From an uncultured Oenococcus sp. (GTDB lineage: Bacteria > Bacillota > Bacilli > Lactobacillales > Lactobacillaceae), in the NCBI GenBank assembly GCA_934229385.1, contig CAKQDH010000001.1:1-64000 (forward strand): a stretch of 64,000 nucleotides of DNA, read 5' to 3'. Below, in pieces: positions 1 to 9,448 of this stretch. Position 1 is the stretch's first letter. The number at the start of each line of letters is the position of its first letter. Both the position numbers and the translations under genes were made by a program. The notes under the pieces were generated by a model, which worked only from the letters and a program-made list of their open reading frames with translations, did not search any database and was not told the DNA's origin.

Positions 1-171
1 GTAAATTGCTTAGATCTTTATTTAATTTAAATATATCATATAATTCTTCTAAATGTTACAATAACGACTGTTTTATCAGTAATTTATCCTTTAAAATAAG
101 TTTTTTAATTTTTTCTTGTCAAATAATTTTAAAAAAATTTTAAAATTTTAATTAAATCAAAGCCTTTAAAA

Positions 172-1038
172 ATGTATAAACTAAGAATTTATCTTTATCG
201 ACATAACATAATTTCAAGATTCGGTGCAGCAGCTCTTTATGGAATTTTAATCGGGGTTGCGATGAATTTTTTTTGGCAACCTGGAAATATATATTCTAGT
301 GGTTTTAATGGACTTAGCCAATTAGTCGATTATTTTTTCCCAACTTCTTTTCTTCCCTTAATCATATTTTTAGTAAATGTACCTATTACTTTGATTGGCT
401 GGTCTAAAATTAATCATAAAGAAGCTCTTTTTGAAATTTTTGCTATAATTTCTTCATCTTTTTTCGTAGGATGGATAACTCCACCTAAAACGCCTTTAAT
501 TAATGATCCACTAATGTGTGCAATATTTGGTGGAATATTAAACGGTTTTGGTACCGGCTTTGCATTAAGAAATGGTGTGGCTACTGGAGGCTTAGATATA
601 ATTGCTATAATTGGAAAAAAACTTTGGAATATTAAAATTTTTCCAATTAATGTTACATTTAATTTATTAATTGTAATAGGTTTAGGCTTTCAACACGGGT
701 GGAAATATTCTTTTTACTCAATCATCGGTATTATAGTATCTGCATGGATTATATCTTTGGTATATGCTCAACAACAACAAATGCAGGTTATGATTGTAAC
801 AAATAAAAAAAATAATATTATAAAAGAAATACAAAAAAAACTGAATAGGGGATCCACTGTAATAAAAGATACCTATGGGGCCTATTCAAATAATTCAAAA
901 AACATACTTTTAGTTGTTATAACTTTAAAAGAAAAGTTTATTTTAGATGAAATTATAAAAAATACAGATTCACAAGCCTTTGCCGCAATTTGGAAAATTG
1001 AAAATACACTTGGGAACTTTAAGGATAAAGATCTTTAA
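172..1038 (+). CDS. YitT family membrane protein (DUF161 + DUF2179)
   Basis: A 288-residue protein. The first two thirds are hydrophobic with about five membrane segments, including the family-typical FNGLSQ and NGFGTGFALRNG stretches. After a QQQQM linker near residue 202 comes a soluble DUF2179 domain of about 80 residues (GAYSNNSKNILLVV). This order is diagnostic of YitT-like proteins, whose transport substrate is unknown. The ATG at 172 gives the usual short basic N-terminus before the first helix, but no clear Shine-Dalgarno is seen. It converges on hpf with a 13-base gap. The first 171 bases of the window hold no recognisable feature. Confidence 0.85.
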   Translation: MYKLRIYLYRHNIISRFGAAALYGILIGVAMNFFWQPGNIYSSGFNGLSQLVDYFFPTSFLPLIIFLVNVPITLIGWSKINHKEALFEIFAIISSSFFVGWITPPKTPLINDPLMCAIFGGILNGFGTGFALRNGVATGGLDIIAIIGKKLWNIKIFPINVTFNLLIVIGLGFQHGWKYSFYSIIGIIVSAWIISLVYAQQQQMQVMIVTNKKNNIIKEIQKKLNRGSTVIKDTYGAYSNNSKNILLVVITLKEKFILDEIIKNTDSQAFAAIWKIENTLGNFKDKDL

Positions 1039-1051
1039 ATAAAAAATCAAA

Positions 1052-1621
1052 TTATTTTGAATTTTCTACTCTTTCTGTTTCAATAAGACCATATTTCCCA
1101 TCGTTACGTTTATAAAGAAGGTCTAACTGGTTCGTGCTGGAATTAAGGAACAAAAAGAAATCATGATCTAACATTTCCATTTGAAGAGCTGCTTCTTGTG
1201 TATTCATTGGTTTTAAAGCAAGTGATTTTCTTCTTATCACTTTGAAATTATTATTTTTTTTCGAATCATCCGCAGAAACATTTTCTCCAGCTAACCTTAC
1301 ACCTTTAAAGCCTTTTTCTCTAGATTTACGATTAACTCTTGTTTTATATTTTCTCCATTGACGTAAAATTTTATCGGAAACAAAATCAACAGAACTATAA
1401 AAATCATCTTGTGTTTCTTCTGCTCTCAAAGTAATAAAGGGTAAAAATATAGTTGCTTCTACTTTAAAAGTTTTTTCCGTATACTTCCTGATATTTACTC
1501 TTATAATAATATCTTTAGTTGTATCAACATAATGATTTAATTTTGCAAAACGTTTCCTTATATAATTGTCAATTGCTTCAGTTTTCTTTATGTTCTCACC
1601 ACGAATTTCATATTTAATCAT
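1052..1621 (-). CDS. hpf: Ribosome hibernation promoting factor, long form
   Basis: A 189-residue protein with an N-terminal S30AE fold (IRGENIKKTEAIDNYIRKR, residues 6-24) that binds the 30S decoding region. A linker leads to a C-terminal dimerisation domain (about 130-185, with KPMNTQEAALQMEMLDHDFF). Long HPF joins 70S ribosomes into 100S dimers in stationary phase. A good AGGAGG precedes the ATG. In most lactobacilli hpf lies directly upstream of secA; here secA is about 5 kb away on the other strand, so local synteny is broken. Confidence 0.95.
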   Translation of the reverse strand: MIKYEIRGENIKKTEAIDNYIRKRFAKLNHYVDTTKDIIIRVNIRKYTEKTFKVEATIFLPFITLRAEETQDDFYSSVDFVSDKILRQWRKYKTRVNRKSREKGFKGVRLAGENVSADDSKKNNNFKVIRRKSLALKPMNTQEAALQMEMLDHDFFLFLNSSTNQLDLLYKRNDGKYGLIETERVENSK

Positions 1622-1707
1622 CAGTTATACTTATACCTCCTATCTTTAATTTTAAACTAAATAAACTAAGAATGCTTTTATTTTTATTTAATAAATTTGA
1701 AAAAAAA

Positions 1708-1737
1708 TTAACGTTTTTAGTAATTTTCAGTTATAAT
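1708..1737 (+). promoter_or_regulatory. Promoter of the tRNA-Leu gene
   Basis: A -35-like TTAACG (1708-1713) and a perfect -10 TATAAT (1732-1737) are separated by 18 bases. This puts the transcription start about 10 bases before the tRNA 5' end. Confidence 0.6.
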
Positions 1738-1754
1738 AATTTTGTTATATATTT

Positions 1755-1838
1755 GCGGACGTGGCGGAATTGGTAGACGCGCAGGACTAAGGATCCTGTG
1801 GTAGAGATACTGTATGGGTTCAAGTCCCATCGTCCGCA
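1755..1838 (+). tRNA. tRNA-Leu (anticodon AAG)
   Basis: An 84-base class II tRNA. The 7-bp acceptor stem pairs GCGGACG (1755-1761) with CGTCCGC (1831-1837), followed by discriminator A; CCA is not encoded. The anticodon stem CAGGA/TCCTG encloses loop CTAAGGA (1787-1793), giving anticodon AAG at 1789-1791. The long variable arm (about 1799-1813) is typical of Leu, and the T arm is ATGGG-TTCAAGT-CCCAT. A34 should be edited to inosine to read CUU/CUC/CUA, a strategy known for tRNA-Leu in some Firmicutes. Confidence 0.95.
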
Positions 1839-2073
1839 TTATTTATTTATTAAATTTGTTTTAATATTCTTTACACATTTAAGCTAAATTATAAGTTTTA
1901 ATAATATCTTTTTTACTTCTCTGTTAAACAACATTACCTAAAGCCTATTTAAAAGGCCTTTTAAACTTAAAATTCCAAATATATAAAATATTTCAAACAT
2001 GATTAATAAATACTAAAAAAGATATTTAAAGATCCTAACCTAAAAAATTATATAGATTTTTTTAAATAAATAA

Positions 2074-2859
2074 ATGGCAACAATAAAAGGAAAAACAATA
2101 AAGTATTACAAATCATTTAAACAAGATTTTATAACCACATCTAATCAAAATTATAAATTAAATAAAAATTATAAATGGGAAAATAACCATTTATATTACA
2201 AAATAATATCTTTTTTGGTTTATTCCTTATTATGGAGTTTGGGATTTATATTTATAAAGATATTACATATAAAAATAGAAGATCATGCACATTTATCTCA
2301 TTACAGGAAACAAAATTATGTTCTATATAGCAACCATACTCAACCACAAGGGGATGTTTTTATTCCGCCATATTTTATAAAGGGAAAAAGACCCCTATAT
2401 TTAGTAGATCCCAGTAATTTAGGTATTCACGTAATCGGAAAATTACTTCCTTTTGGTGGAGCTATACCAATTCCAAAACGTCTATCCCAGATAAAAGCTT
2501 TTAAAAAAGCGCTTAACAAAAAATTTACTTTCCAAAAAGCTTTAATTATCTTCCCTGAAGAACATCTTTGGCCTTATATGACTAAAATAAGGCCCTTTAA
2601 TCCAGCCGCTTTTCATTTCCCCATTAAAAATCATTGTCTATCTTTTTGTGCTACGACGACGTATCATAAGGTTAAAGACCAGAAAAAACCTAAAATCATA
2701 ATTCATATAGATGGCCCTTTTTATGCAAAAAAAAATTTAAATTATCGCCAACAAAAACGTCAATTAGAAAGACAAATTAAGTACTGTATGCAAAAAAGGA
2801 GCCAAGAAAGTAATTACCAATATATCGTATACAAAAAGGGAGATGACAGTGTAAAATGA
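2074..2859 (+). CDS. PlsC-like lysophospholipid acyltransferase family protein
   Basis: A 261-residue protein with a hydrophobic segment near residues 45-65. The acyltransferase signature follows at about 89-97 (SNHTQPQGD) and a substrate-binding block at about 163-175 (IIFPEEHLWPY). The catalytic motif spaces His and Asp by five residues rather than the usual four, which could alter activity. The stop codon overlaps the ATG of the next gene, a GT8 glycosyltransferase, by four bases, so the two are translationally coupled. A related acyltransferase follows at 3990. The set probably modifies a membrane or surface glycolipid, but the substrate cannot be told. No clear ribosome binding site precedes the ATG. 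Confidence 0.75.
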   Translation: MATIKGKTIKYYKSFKQDFITTSNQNYKLNKNYKWENNHLYYKIISFLVYSLLWSLGFIFIKILHIKIEDHAHLSHYRKQNYVLYSNHTQPQGDVFIPPYFIKGKRPLYLVDPSNLGIHVIGKLLPFGGAIPIPKRLSQIKAFKKALNKKFTFQKALIIFPEEHLWPYMTKIRPFNPAAFHFPIKNHCLSFCATTTYHKVKDQKKPKIIIHIDGPFYAKKNLNYRQQKRQLERQIKYCMQKRSQESNYQYIVYKKGDDSVK

Positions 2860-3695
2860 ATATTTTATATTCAGGGGATGAAAATATTGAAAGAGGGGTT
2901 ATAATTTCTGTTCTTTCTCTTTTAAAAAATATAAAAGAAAATTTACACATTTTTTTAATCACGGCTAAAATAAAAACACCTAAAAAGACTTTTTTTCCTG
3001 TTAATGATGATTTTATTATTTTTATAAATAACTTAGTAAAAAATAAAAACAATAACAACTATGTAAAAAAAATAGATATAAGTACTTTAATTTTAAAACA
3101 TCTCCCATTAGCTAACCTAAATACAGTGTTTACTCCTGGTGCGATGTTCAGATTATATGCAGATAAAATAAAACAGATTCCTAATAAAGTTTTATATCTT
3201 GATAATGATATTATATGTAGAAAAAATTTATTCAAATTTTATCATCAAAGCTTAAATCAAATTGACCTTGTTGGTGTTCTTGACCATTACGGAAAATGGT
3301 TTTTTCATCATAAATATAAGGTATTTGATTGTATAAATTCTGGTGTCCTTTTATTAAATCTAAAAAAAATTAGAAATGATAAACTTTTTGTACGTTGCAG
3401 GAAAATGTGCAAGAATAAATGGATGTTCTTGGCAGATCAAACAGCCCTTAACAAGCTTTGCCAAAATAAACGTATTGCTCCTAGAAAATATAATGAACAG
3501 CATAAATTAAAAAATGAGACTGTTTTGCAACATTTCACCACCCGTTTAAGTTTTTTACCTATATTTCATACCGTTACAATTAAACCATGGCAAATTAACC
3601 AAATGCATTCACGTTTAAATCTGTATGAATACGATGACTTATTAGAAAAATATCAAAATATAATTAGAAATTTAGGCCTACAAATTACAAATTAA
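2856..3695 (+). CDS. Glycosyltransferase family 8 protein
   Basis: A 279-residue protein of the LgtC/glycogenin-like GT8 family, which uses nucleotide sugars with a retaining mechanism. Visible marks are MNILYSGDEN at the N-terminus, the DxD metal/nucleotide-sugar motif within LYLDNDI at about residues 110-116, the CINSGVLLLNL block at about 159-169 and DQTALN at about 193-198. No membrane segment is seen, so it is probably cytoplasmic. It overlaps the preceding acyltransferase by ATGA. The pairing suggests sequential glycosylation and acylation of one acceptor; that link is inference. Confidence 0.85.
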   Translation: MNILYSGDENIERGVIISVLSLLKNIKENLHIFLITAKIKTPKKTFFPVNDDFIIFINNLVKNKNNNNYVKKIDISTLILKHLPLANLNTVFTPGAMFRLYADKIKQIPNKVLYLDNDIICRKNLFKFYHQSLNQIDLVGVLDHYGKWFFHHKYKVFDCINSGVLLLNLKKIRNDKLFVRCRKMCKNKWMFLADQTALNKLCQNKRIAPRKYNEQHKLKNETVLQHFTTRLSFLPIFHTVTIKPWQINQMHSRLNLYEYDDLLEKYQNIIRNLGLQITN

Positions 3696-3989
3696 ATCTT
3701 AATTTTTAACATAATAAAAATTTACAATTAGTTATTTAAAATTAAAAAATAATTAAATATTTATATATATATTTTTGTTCATCATTAATGTTAATGTTAT
3801 TAATGTTGGTATTTCCTTAAAAGAAATTTTTTAATATTCTTTTGCAGGCTGATTGCTTTTTAAAAAATAGTATATTAAATAGTTTTTATATAGAATAAAA
3901 TTATAAATAAAGTTTTTAATGAAAACTTTTAACCAAAATAAAGAAAGTTAGAATAATTTTTAAAAAATTTAGCAAAAAACAAAATTAAA

Positions 3990-4844
3990 ATGATTATCGG
4001 TGGAAACAAAAAAATTGTTATTCAAAACATTAAAAGGGCAGTAAAATCACAAGAATTAAACAAAAAAGTAGAAATAAACGATCCTCAGTTATCTCTTAAA
4101 CAAGAAAAAAAACTTTTAAAACATTTTTTAAAAGAAAAAAACAGTTTAAGTTTTCACTGCAAAAATATAACCGCACGTTTTATTATGAAAATAATAACAT
4201 GGTATTTTAACCAACAGACAAAAATTTCAGGCTTGAATAATATTAAAAACGTTAAAGAAGGAGCCATTTTAACTTCTAATCATTTTAATCCACTTGATAA
4301 TACAGCTATTCGAAAAGTAGTTTATAAAGCTTTCCATTCACATTTATACATAATTAGTCAACCAACAAATTTAAAAATGCCAGGTATAATCGGCTTTTTT
4401 ATGCGTTATGATGATATTATTCCTATAGGCAAAAACCTAAATTATTTAGGTAGGATATTTCCTCTTCTAATTAAAAAACTTCTTAAAGCTAGAAAAATTA
4501 TTTTAATCTATCCGGAACAAGAAATGTGGTTCAATTATCGCAAACCCCGACCATTAAAACGAGGAGCATATTATTATGCCGCAAAATTTAAAGTGCCAAT
4601 AATTTCGTGTTTTGTTGAAATCAAGAACCTGAAAAAAGCCGATAATAATGAATTTAATCAAGTATCTTATATCGTACACATTTTAAAAACAATTTATCCA
4701 AAACCTGAAAAAAATATAAAAGAAAATTGTAAATTTATGATGAAAAAAGACTATAATCAAAAAAAAGAAGCCTACGAAGAAGCCTATCATAAAAAATTAG
4801 ATTATACTTTTAATAAACACGATATCGCCGGTTGGAGAGCATAG
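3990..4844 (+). CDS. PlsC-like acyltransferase family protein
   Basis: A 284-residue protein. The acyltransferase motif is canonical here (SNHFNPLD, His-x4-Asp, about residues 97-104), with the second block IYPEQEMW at about 172-179 and a KRGAYYYAAK segment after it. The first 60 residues are charged and rich in Lys. It lies 294 bases after the GT8 gene; that gap is very AT-rich and I see no terminator in it, so a shared transcript is possible. It is a paralogue in type of the protein at 2074 but differs in sequence. Substrate unknown. Confidence 0.78.
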   Translation: MIIGGNKKIVIQNIKRAVKSQELNKKVEINDPQLSLKQEKKLLKHFLKEKNSLSFHCKNITARFIMKIITWYFNQQTKISGLNNIKNVKEGAILTSNHFNPLDNTAIRKVVYKAFHSHLYIISQPTNLKMPGIIGFFMRYDDIIPIGKNLNYLGRIFPLLIKKLLKARKIILIYPEQEMWFNYRKPRPLKRGAYYYAAKFKVPIISCFVEIKNLKKADNNEFNQVSYIVHILKTIYPKPEKNIKENCKFMMKKDYNQKKEAYEEAYHKKLDYTFNKHDIAGWRA

Positions 4845-4937
4845 CAAAGCTATAAAACTATAATTTAAAGTTTAGAACCCTCTAGTAATTTTTTAATTAA
4901 TATTTTCATTTACACAAATAAAAGAAGGCTAAAAATT

Positions 4938-6224
4938 ATGAAGAAACAAAATAAAAATGGATCTATCTATGATGTTAATGAGCGCCCTCCATTTTTATCT
5001 ACGATCGGCCTAAGTTTTCAACATTTATTTAGCATGTTCGGGGCTACTGTGTTAGTCCCTTTATTGGTAGGCTTAAACCCCGGAGTAGCTATCTTTGCTT
5101 CTGGAATAGGTACTTTGTTACACATGTTAATAACTAAAGGAAAAATTCCTGCTTATATGGGTTCTAGCTTCGCTTTTATTGTCCCTATGACTAGCTTAAT
5201 GCAATCTTTTGGCTATCCGGCTGTAAGCCAAGGAATTTTTTCTGTTGGAGTAGTTTACCTAATTACAGCTTTGATTGTTTCCAGATTTGGTTCTAATTGG
5301 ATAGATATAATTTTCCCTCCTGAAGTAGTTGGTCCCGTGGTAATGGTTATTGGACTTTCTTTAGCAAGTTCAGCAGCTAAAGATGCCACCATAAACTCTA
5401 CAAATAATCATTATGATTTAAAAATTTTTTTAGTAGCTTTATTAACTTTAGTCCTAACCATCACTTTTAATATGTATTTCAAAGGGTTTTTAGGAATGAT
5501 CCCTGTGCTTTTAGGGATTATTTGTGGATATATATTAGCAATTTTTTTTGGTATCGTAAATTTTTCTTCTGTTTTAAAAGCTCCCTGGTTTGCTTTGCCT
5601 AATTTCAATTCTATTTTTAAAAGCTCTGGATTTTATCCCAGTGCAATTATAAGTATGGCTCCTTTAGCTCTTGTAACTATATCTGAACATTTAGGTCATA
5701 TTATGGTTTTAAATAATATTACAAAAAGAAATTTTTTTAAAAAGCCAGGACTTCATAAAACTTTAGCTGGGGATGGAGCAGCTTCTTTACTTTCTTCTTT
5801 TGTCGGCGGGCCAGCAATCACTTCATATGGAGAAAATATTGGTGTAATGCAAATGAGTAAGGTATATTCAGTCTGGGTTATAGGAGGAGCGGCTGTTTTA
5901 GCAATTCTTTTTAGTTTTGTAGGTAAGCTTTCTGCCCTTATACAAACTATACCTGGTGCAGTGATTGGTGGAGTCGGCTTCATGCTGTATGGAGTAATTG
6001 CAGCAGCTGGGCTTCAAGTAATTGTAGAAAACAAGGTTGACTATTCTAAAAAAAGGAATTTAATGATTGCTGCCCCTGTACTTGTAATAGGGATTGGTAA
6101 TTTTGATTTAAAATTGCCGGTGGCTAATACAACTTTAACTTTTACCGGCATGGCTTTAGCAACTTTATTGGGAATAATTTTAAATTTAGTATTACCTACC
6201 AAGGCTCTATCAGAAAAACAATAA
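4938..6224 (+). CDS. uraA: Uracil permease (NCS2/UraA family)
   Basis: A 428-residue polytopic protein of the nucleobase-cation symporter-2 family, which imports uracil with protons. Family marks are QHLFSMFGATVLVPLLVGL near the start, AYMGSSFAF in helix 3, the conserved TISEHLGH (about 235-242) and GENIGVM (about 297-303), and the C-terminal VENKVDYSKKRNLMIA typical of uracil rather than xanthine carriers. A clear AAAGAAGG precedes the ATG. No PyrR-type attenuator could be recognised in the 93-base leader. Confidence 0.85.
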   Translation: MKKQNKNGSIYDVNERPPFLSTIGLSFQHLFSMFGATVLVPLLVGLNPGVAIFASGIGTLLHMLITKGKIPAYMGSSFAFIVPMTSLMQSFGYPAVSQGIFSVGVVYLITALIVSRFGSNWIDIIFPPEVVGPVVMVIGLSLASSAAKDATINSTNNHYDLKIFLVALLTLVLTITFNMYFKGFLGMIPVLLGIICGYILAIFFGIVNFSSVLKAPWFALPNFNSIFKSSGFYPSAIISMAPLALVTISEHLGHIMVLNNITKRNFFKKPGLHKTLAGDGAASLLSSFVGGPAITSYGENIGVMQMSKVYSVWVIGGAAVLAILFSFVGKLSALIQTIPGAVIGGVGFMLYGVIAAAGLQVIVENKVDYSKKRNLMIAAPVLVIGIGNFDLKLPVANTTLTFTGMALATLLGIILNLVLPTKALSEKQ

Positions 6225-6254
6225 TAAAAATTTTACCTATTTTTAAACATGTTA

Positions 6255-6310
6255 TATAATAATATTAAATTAAAAACTATAACTAAAATTAGTTTTATCC
6301 ACGTGGGATA
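6255..6310 (+). promoter_or_regulatory. Candidate secA promoter and leader palindrome
   Basis: A perfect TATAAT at 6255-6260 has only a weak -35. It is followed about 35 bases later by an inverted repeat TATCC-ACGTG-GGATA (6296-6310). The repeat would lie early in the roughly 190-base secA leader. It could be an operator or a small RNA hairpin; no regulator is identified. Confidence 0.35.
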
Positions 6311-6459
6311 ATTAGTAATAATCCTTGTTAGAGTAAAAAAATATTTTGTTTTGTTAATTACAAATGGTTAAGTATTTTTAAATAAAAATTTAACAATCTT
6401 AAAAATAAATTAATAAATAATACTATAAATTTAATTAAATTATAGGAGATAGTTTTACT

Positions 6460-8832
6460 TTGAAAAATCCAGTAAAAAAAGTAGTTGAAAATCCTAAAAG
6501 GCAACTAAAAAAATATAGAAAAATAGCTAATAAAACAGAAAAATGGGCTAAAAAAATGGCTTCTTTTTCTGATAATCAATTAAAAAATAAGACCAATGAA
6601 TTTAAAAAAAGGTATAAAAATGGTGAGTCATTAGACCAACTAATGCCAGAAGTATTTGCTGTTGTCAGAGAAGCGGATAAACGGGTCTTAGGCCTCTATC
6701 CTTTCAAAGTACAATTAATGGGGGCAGCTGTATTAAATGAAGGCAATGTGGCCGAGATGAAAACCGGTGAAGGAAAAACTTTAACTGAAACAATGCCTGT
6801 TTATCTAAATGCTTTAACTGGTCTTGGTGTTCATGTAGTAACCGTAAACGAATATCTAAGCCAACGTGATGCTCGAGATATGGGACAAGTTTTTAAATGG
6901 TTAGGTTTAACTGTTGGTGTAAACCTTAACGAAATGACCACTACTCAAAAAAAGAAGGCTTTTGCTGCTGATATTACTTATACTACAAATTCAGCTATCG
7001 GATTTGATTATTTAAGAGATAATATGGCACAAACCATGGATGAAAGAGTTTTGCGTGGCCTAAATTTTGCCTTAGTGGATGAATGTGATTCTATTTTAAT
7101 TGATTCAGCCAGAACGCCATTAATTATCGGAGGATCCTCTAATAATATTAGTGAATATTATAAAAGGACAGATCGTTTTGTAAAAACTTTAGATGAGGGG
7201 CAAAAAAAAGATTTTCGAGTAGATGAAGAACATAAAACAGCTATGTTAACTCCTACAGGAATTAAAAAAGCTGAAAAATATTTCAATATTACTAATTTAT
7301 ACGGAAAAGACCATATTGCTTTAGCTCATTACATTGAAACTGCTCTTAGAGCTAATTTTGCTTTTTCTCGTAATAAAGACTATGTAGTTCGCAATGGAGA
7401 AGTAAAATTGATAGACCAATTTACAGGGAGAATTTCTGAGGGCACTAGAATGTCTGACGGTCTCCATCAAGCTTTTGAAGCTAAAGAAGGTGTAGAAATT
7501 CAAGGTGAAAGCAAAACTTTAGCATCTATTACCTTACAGAATTTCTTTAGGATGTATAAAAAACTAGCTGGTATGACCGGAACTGCTAAAACTGAAGAAG
7601 AAGAATTAAGACAAATCTATAATATGGAAGTTATTCAAGTGCCAACAAATAAGCCAATGATTCGAGTTGATGAACCTGATGTCCTTTATTTCAGTTTGAA
7701 GGGCAAGTTTAAGGCCGTTGTAGAAGAAATAAAAAGACTACACAAAAAGGGTCAACCTGCTTTAGTCGGAACAGTTTCTGTTGAAAATTCTGAACTTTTA
7801 TCTCAATTACTTGATCGAGAAAAAATACCACATAACGTTTTAAATGCTAAAAATAATGCTCATGAAGCCGAAATTATTGCCCAGGCCGGGCAAAGAAGTG
7901 CTGTTACAATCGCTACCAACATGGCTGGAAGAGGAACCGATATTAAGCTTGGTCCAGGAATAGTCAAGCTAGGAGGACTAGCCGTTATTGGAACAGAAAG
8001 ACATGAATCAAGAAGGATCGATAATCAGTTAAGAGGACGTTCTGGAAGGCAAGGAGATCCTGGTTTTTCTAAATTTTATTTAAGTTTAGAAGATGATTTA
8101 ATGGTTCGATTTGGTGCTGACCGAATTAAAAAACTAATGCAGAGAATGAACCTCGATGATGATGAAGCCGTTGTAAAAAATCCATTAATATCTCGTTCTG
8201 TCGAATCTGCCCAAAAACGGGTTGAAGGAAACAACTATGATACAAGAAAACAAGTCCTTCAGTATGATGATGTAATGCGCCAACAAAGGGAAATTATATA
8301 CGCTGAGCGTACTCAAATCATGACCTCTAATAAGTCTCTTAAAAAAGTACTCTTACCTATGATATACCGGACTATTGATCGAGCTGTAAATAAATACACT
8401 TCTAAGAAAAAAGAAGATTGGGATTTGCTTTCTCTTATCGACTTTGTAAATAATACTCTTTCCAATAATTCTTCTGCGATTACAGTCCCAGATTTAAAGG
8501 GTAAAACTCAAAACGAAATAAAAAAACAATTTTATATATTGGCTGATAAAGAATTTATTGCAAAAGAGAATACTTTAGAAAGTAAAGAACAATTCTTAGA
8601 TTTCGAAAAAACAATAATTTTAAGATCTATTGATCAGCATTGGACTCAACATATTGATGATATGGACAGGTTACGCCAATCAGTGATGGTAAGATCCTAT
8701 GGCCAGTATAATCCCTTAGTAGAATATCAAAGAGCCGCTTTTTCCACTTATAAGAAAATGGTTAATGATATCGAATATGATATAACCAGGCTCTTTATGA
8801 AAGCCCAAATTAGACAAAATATTGCTGCTTAA
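6460..8832 (+). CDS. secA: Preprotein translocase ATPase SecA
   Basis: A 790-residue SecA, the ATPase motor that drives unfolded preproteins through SecYEG. Walker A is MKTGEGKT (about 100-107) and Walker B is [10 protein letters not shown] (about 209-218), with Cys where most SecA proteins have Val. A second ATPase lobe carries TNMAGRGTD and RGRSGRQGD. The protein ends shortly after the helical scaffold and has no C-terminal zinc-binding tail, as is usual in lactobacilli. The start is TTG, chosen because AGGAGAT lies nine bases upstream. The usual downstream neighbour prfB is absent. Confidence 0.97.
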   Translation: MKNPVKKVVENPKRQLKKYRKIANKTEKWAKKMASFSDNQLKNKTNEFKKRYKNGESLDQLMPEVFAVVREADKRVLGLYPFKVQLMGAAVLNEGNVAEMKTGEGKTLTETMPVYLNALTGLGVHVVTVNEYLSQRDARDMGQVFKWLGLTVGVNLNEMTTTQKKKAFAADITYTTNSAIGFDYLRDNMAQTMDERVLRGLNFALVDECDSILIDSARTPLIIGGSSNNISEYYKRTDRFVKTLDEGQKKDFRVDEEHKTAMLTPTGIKKAEKYFNITNLYGKDHIALAHYIETALRANFAFSRNKDYVVRNGEVKLIDQFTGRISEGTRMSDGLHQAFEAKEGVEIQGESKTLASITLQNFFRMYKKLAGMTGTAKTEEEELRQIYNMEVIQVPTNKPMIRVDEPDVLYFSLKGKFKAVVEEIKRLHKKGQPALVGTVSVENSELLSQLLDREKIPHNVLNAKNNAHEAEIIAQAGQRSAVTIATNMAGRGTDIKLGPGIVKLGGLAVIGTERHESRRIDNQLRGRSGRQGDPGFSKFYLSLEDDLMVRFGADRIKKLMQRMNLDDDEAVVKNPLISRSVESAQKRVEGNNYDTRKQVLQYDDVMRQQREIIYAERTQIMTSNKSLKKVLLPMIYRTIDRAVNKYTSKKKEDWDLLSLIDFVNNTLSNNSSAITVPDLKGKTQNEIKKQFYILADKEFIAKENTLESKEQFLDFEKTIILRSIDQHWTQHIDDMDRLRQSVMVRSYGQYNPLVEYQRAAFSTYKKMVNDIEYDITRLFMKAQIRQNIAA

Positions 8833-8844
8833 TATTTTTAACTC

Positions 8845-8878
8845 TAATATTCTAATTTAAAAATAAATTAGAATATTA
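8845..8878. terminator. Bidirectional terminator between secA and the 8905 gene
   Basis: A perfect 14-bp inverted repeat (8845-8858 and 8865-8878) with a six-base loop lies between two convergent genes. The stem is A/T-rich and the trailing T runs are modest. Confidence 0.6.
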
Positions 8879-8904
8879 AGTTTATTTCCTATTTTTTAAT
8901 TTCC

Positions 8905-9195
8905 TTATTTATCCTGAGAGGAATTTAAAATACCTATTAAATTTAGTAAATAAAAAAAAGCGATAACCATGCTTATGATAGCTATTAAAAAGATTAAATA
9001 TAAAAGTCTTAAAAAAATCGCTATACAAGTAAAACACCCTAAACCTATCAAGATAAAGGCTAGGTGGTTATTTTTTTTTACTAATAAAATTTTTCTTTTT
9101 TCTTTATAATATGAAAGAAAAATTCTTTTTTGCCAAAGCAAAAAAACACCAAAACAAAAATCAAATAGCGTTAAAATAATGCTTACAATTATCAT
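8905..9195 (-). CDS. Small hypothetical membrane protein
   Basis: A 96-residue protein with three predicted membrane helices (about residues 1-20, 46-66 and 67-90) and a short basic loop (YYKEKRKILLVKK) after the first. I do not recognise the family. It is convergent with secA and lies just downstream of the structured RNA at 9232-9442, whose terminator ends about 30 bases before its start. It is therefore probably transcribed separately. Coding is supported by an uninterrupted hydrophobic pattern and a plausible ATG, but the ribosome binding site is weak. Confidence 0.6.
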   Translation of the reverse strand: MIIVSIILTLFDFCFGVFLLWQKRIFLSYYKEKRKILLVKKNNHLAFILIGLGCFTCIAIFLRLLYLIFLIAIISMVIAFFYLLNLIGILNSSQDK

Positions 9196-9224
9196 GAATT
9201 TACTCTAATATCTTTTATATATAA

Positions 9225-9255
9225 TAAAAAAGTACCCGCTCATTAAAGCAGGTAC
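9225..9255 (-). terminator. Intrinsic terminator of the 9.4 kb RNA
   Basis: Read on the minus strand, stem GTACCTGC/GCGGGTAC (8 bp with one G-U pair) and an 8-base loop are followed by TTTTTT. It ends the structured RNA and has no gene inside it. Confidence 0.8.
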
Positions 9256-9442
9256 CATCACCCGAACTGCCGTTGATCAACATACAGATTTTTTGACCTC
9301 GGTTGTCAAGTATTAGAACTAAGTCAATGCATCAGGCTTCCTAGTGAAAAGGCCTGCCTTGAACACCAGCCGCTATTCTTAGGTCATTTGTTTGTAAGGC
9401 AAAAACTGATTAATTTGTTTGACTCGCACAGCCGAGCTTCTT
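9232..9442 (-). ncRNA. Standalone rod-shaped RNA, candidate 6S RNA
   Basis: A 211-base gap transcript with its own extended -10 promoter and terminator, far more GC-rich than its flanks and with no open frame. Folding by eye gives a long rod. The 5' CTCGGCTG pairs with CAGTTCGGG near the 3' end; CAGTTTTT pairs with AAAAATCTG; TGACCT pairs with AGGTCA. Farther in, CAAG pairs with CTTG and GGCAGGC with GCCTGATGC around an apical loop. The unpaired GCCTTACAAACAAA would form one side of a central bubble. A rod of about 200 bases with a bubble is the hallmark of 6S RNA, which binds the housekeeping RNA polymerase. I could not match it to a remembered 6S sequence, so the identity is inference. Confidence 0.6.
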
Positions 9443-9448
9443 TAATTT

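Noticed and set aside
3696-3989. Repeated ATTAATGTT motif near 3786-3810
   Set aside because: Short, low-complexity and in an A/T-only gap; no symmetry or gene context supports a function.
4845-4937. PyrR attenuator before uraA
   Set aside because: No recognisable PyrR-binding hairpin or terminator pair in the 93-base leader.
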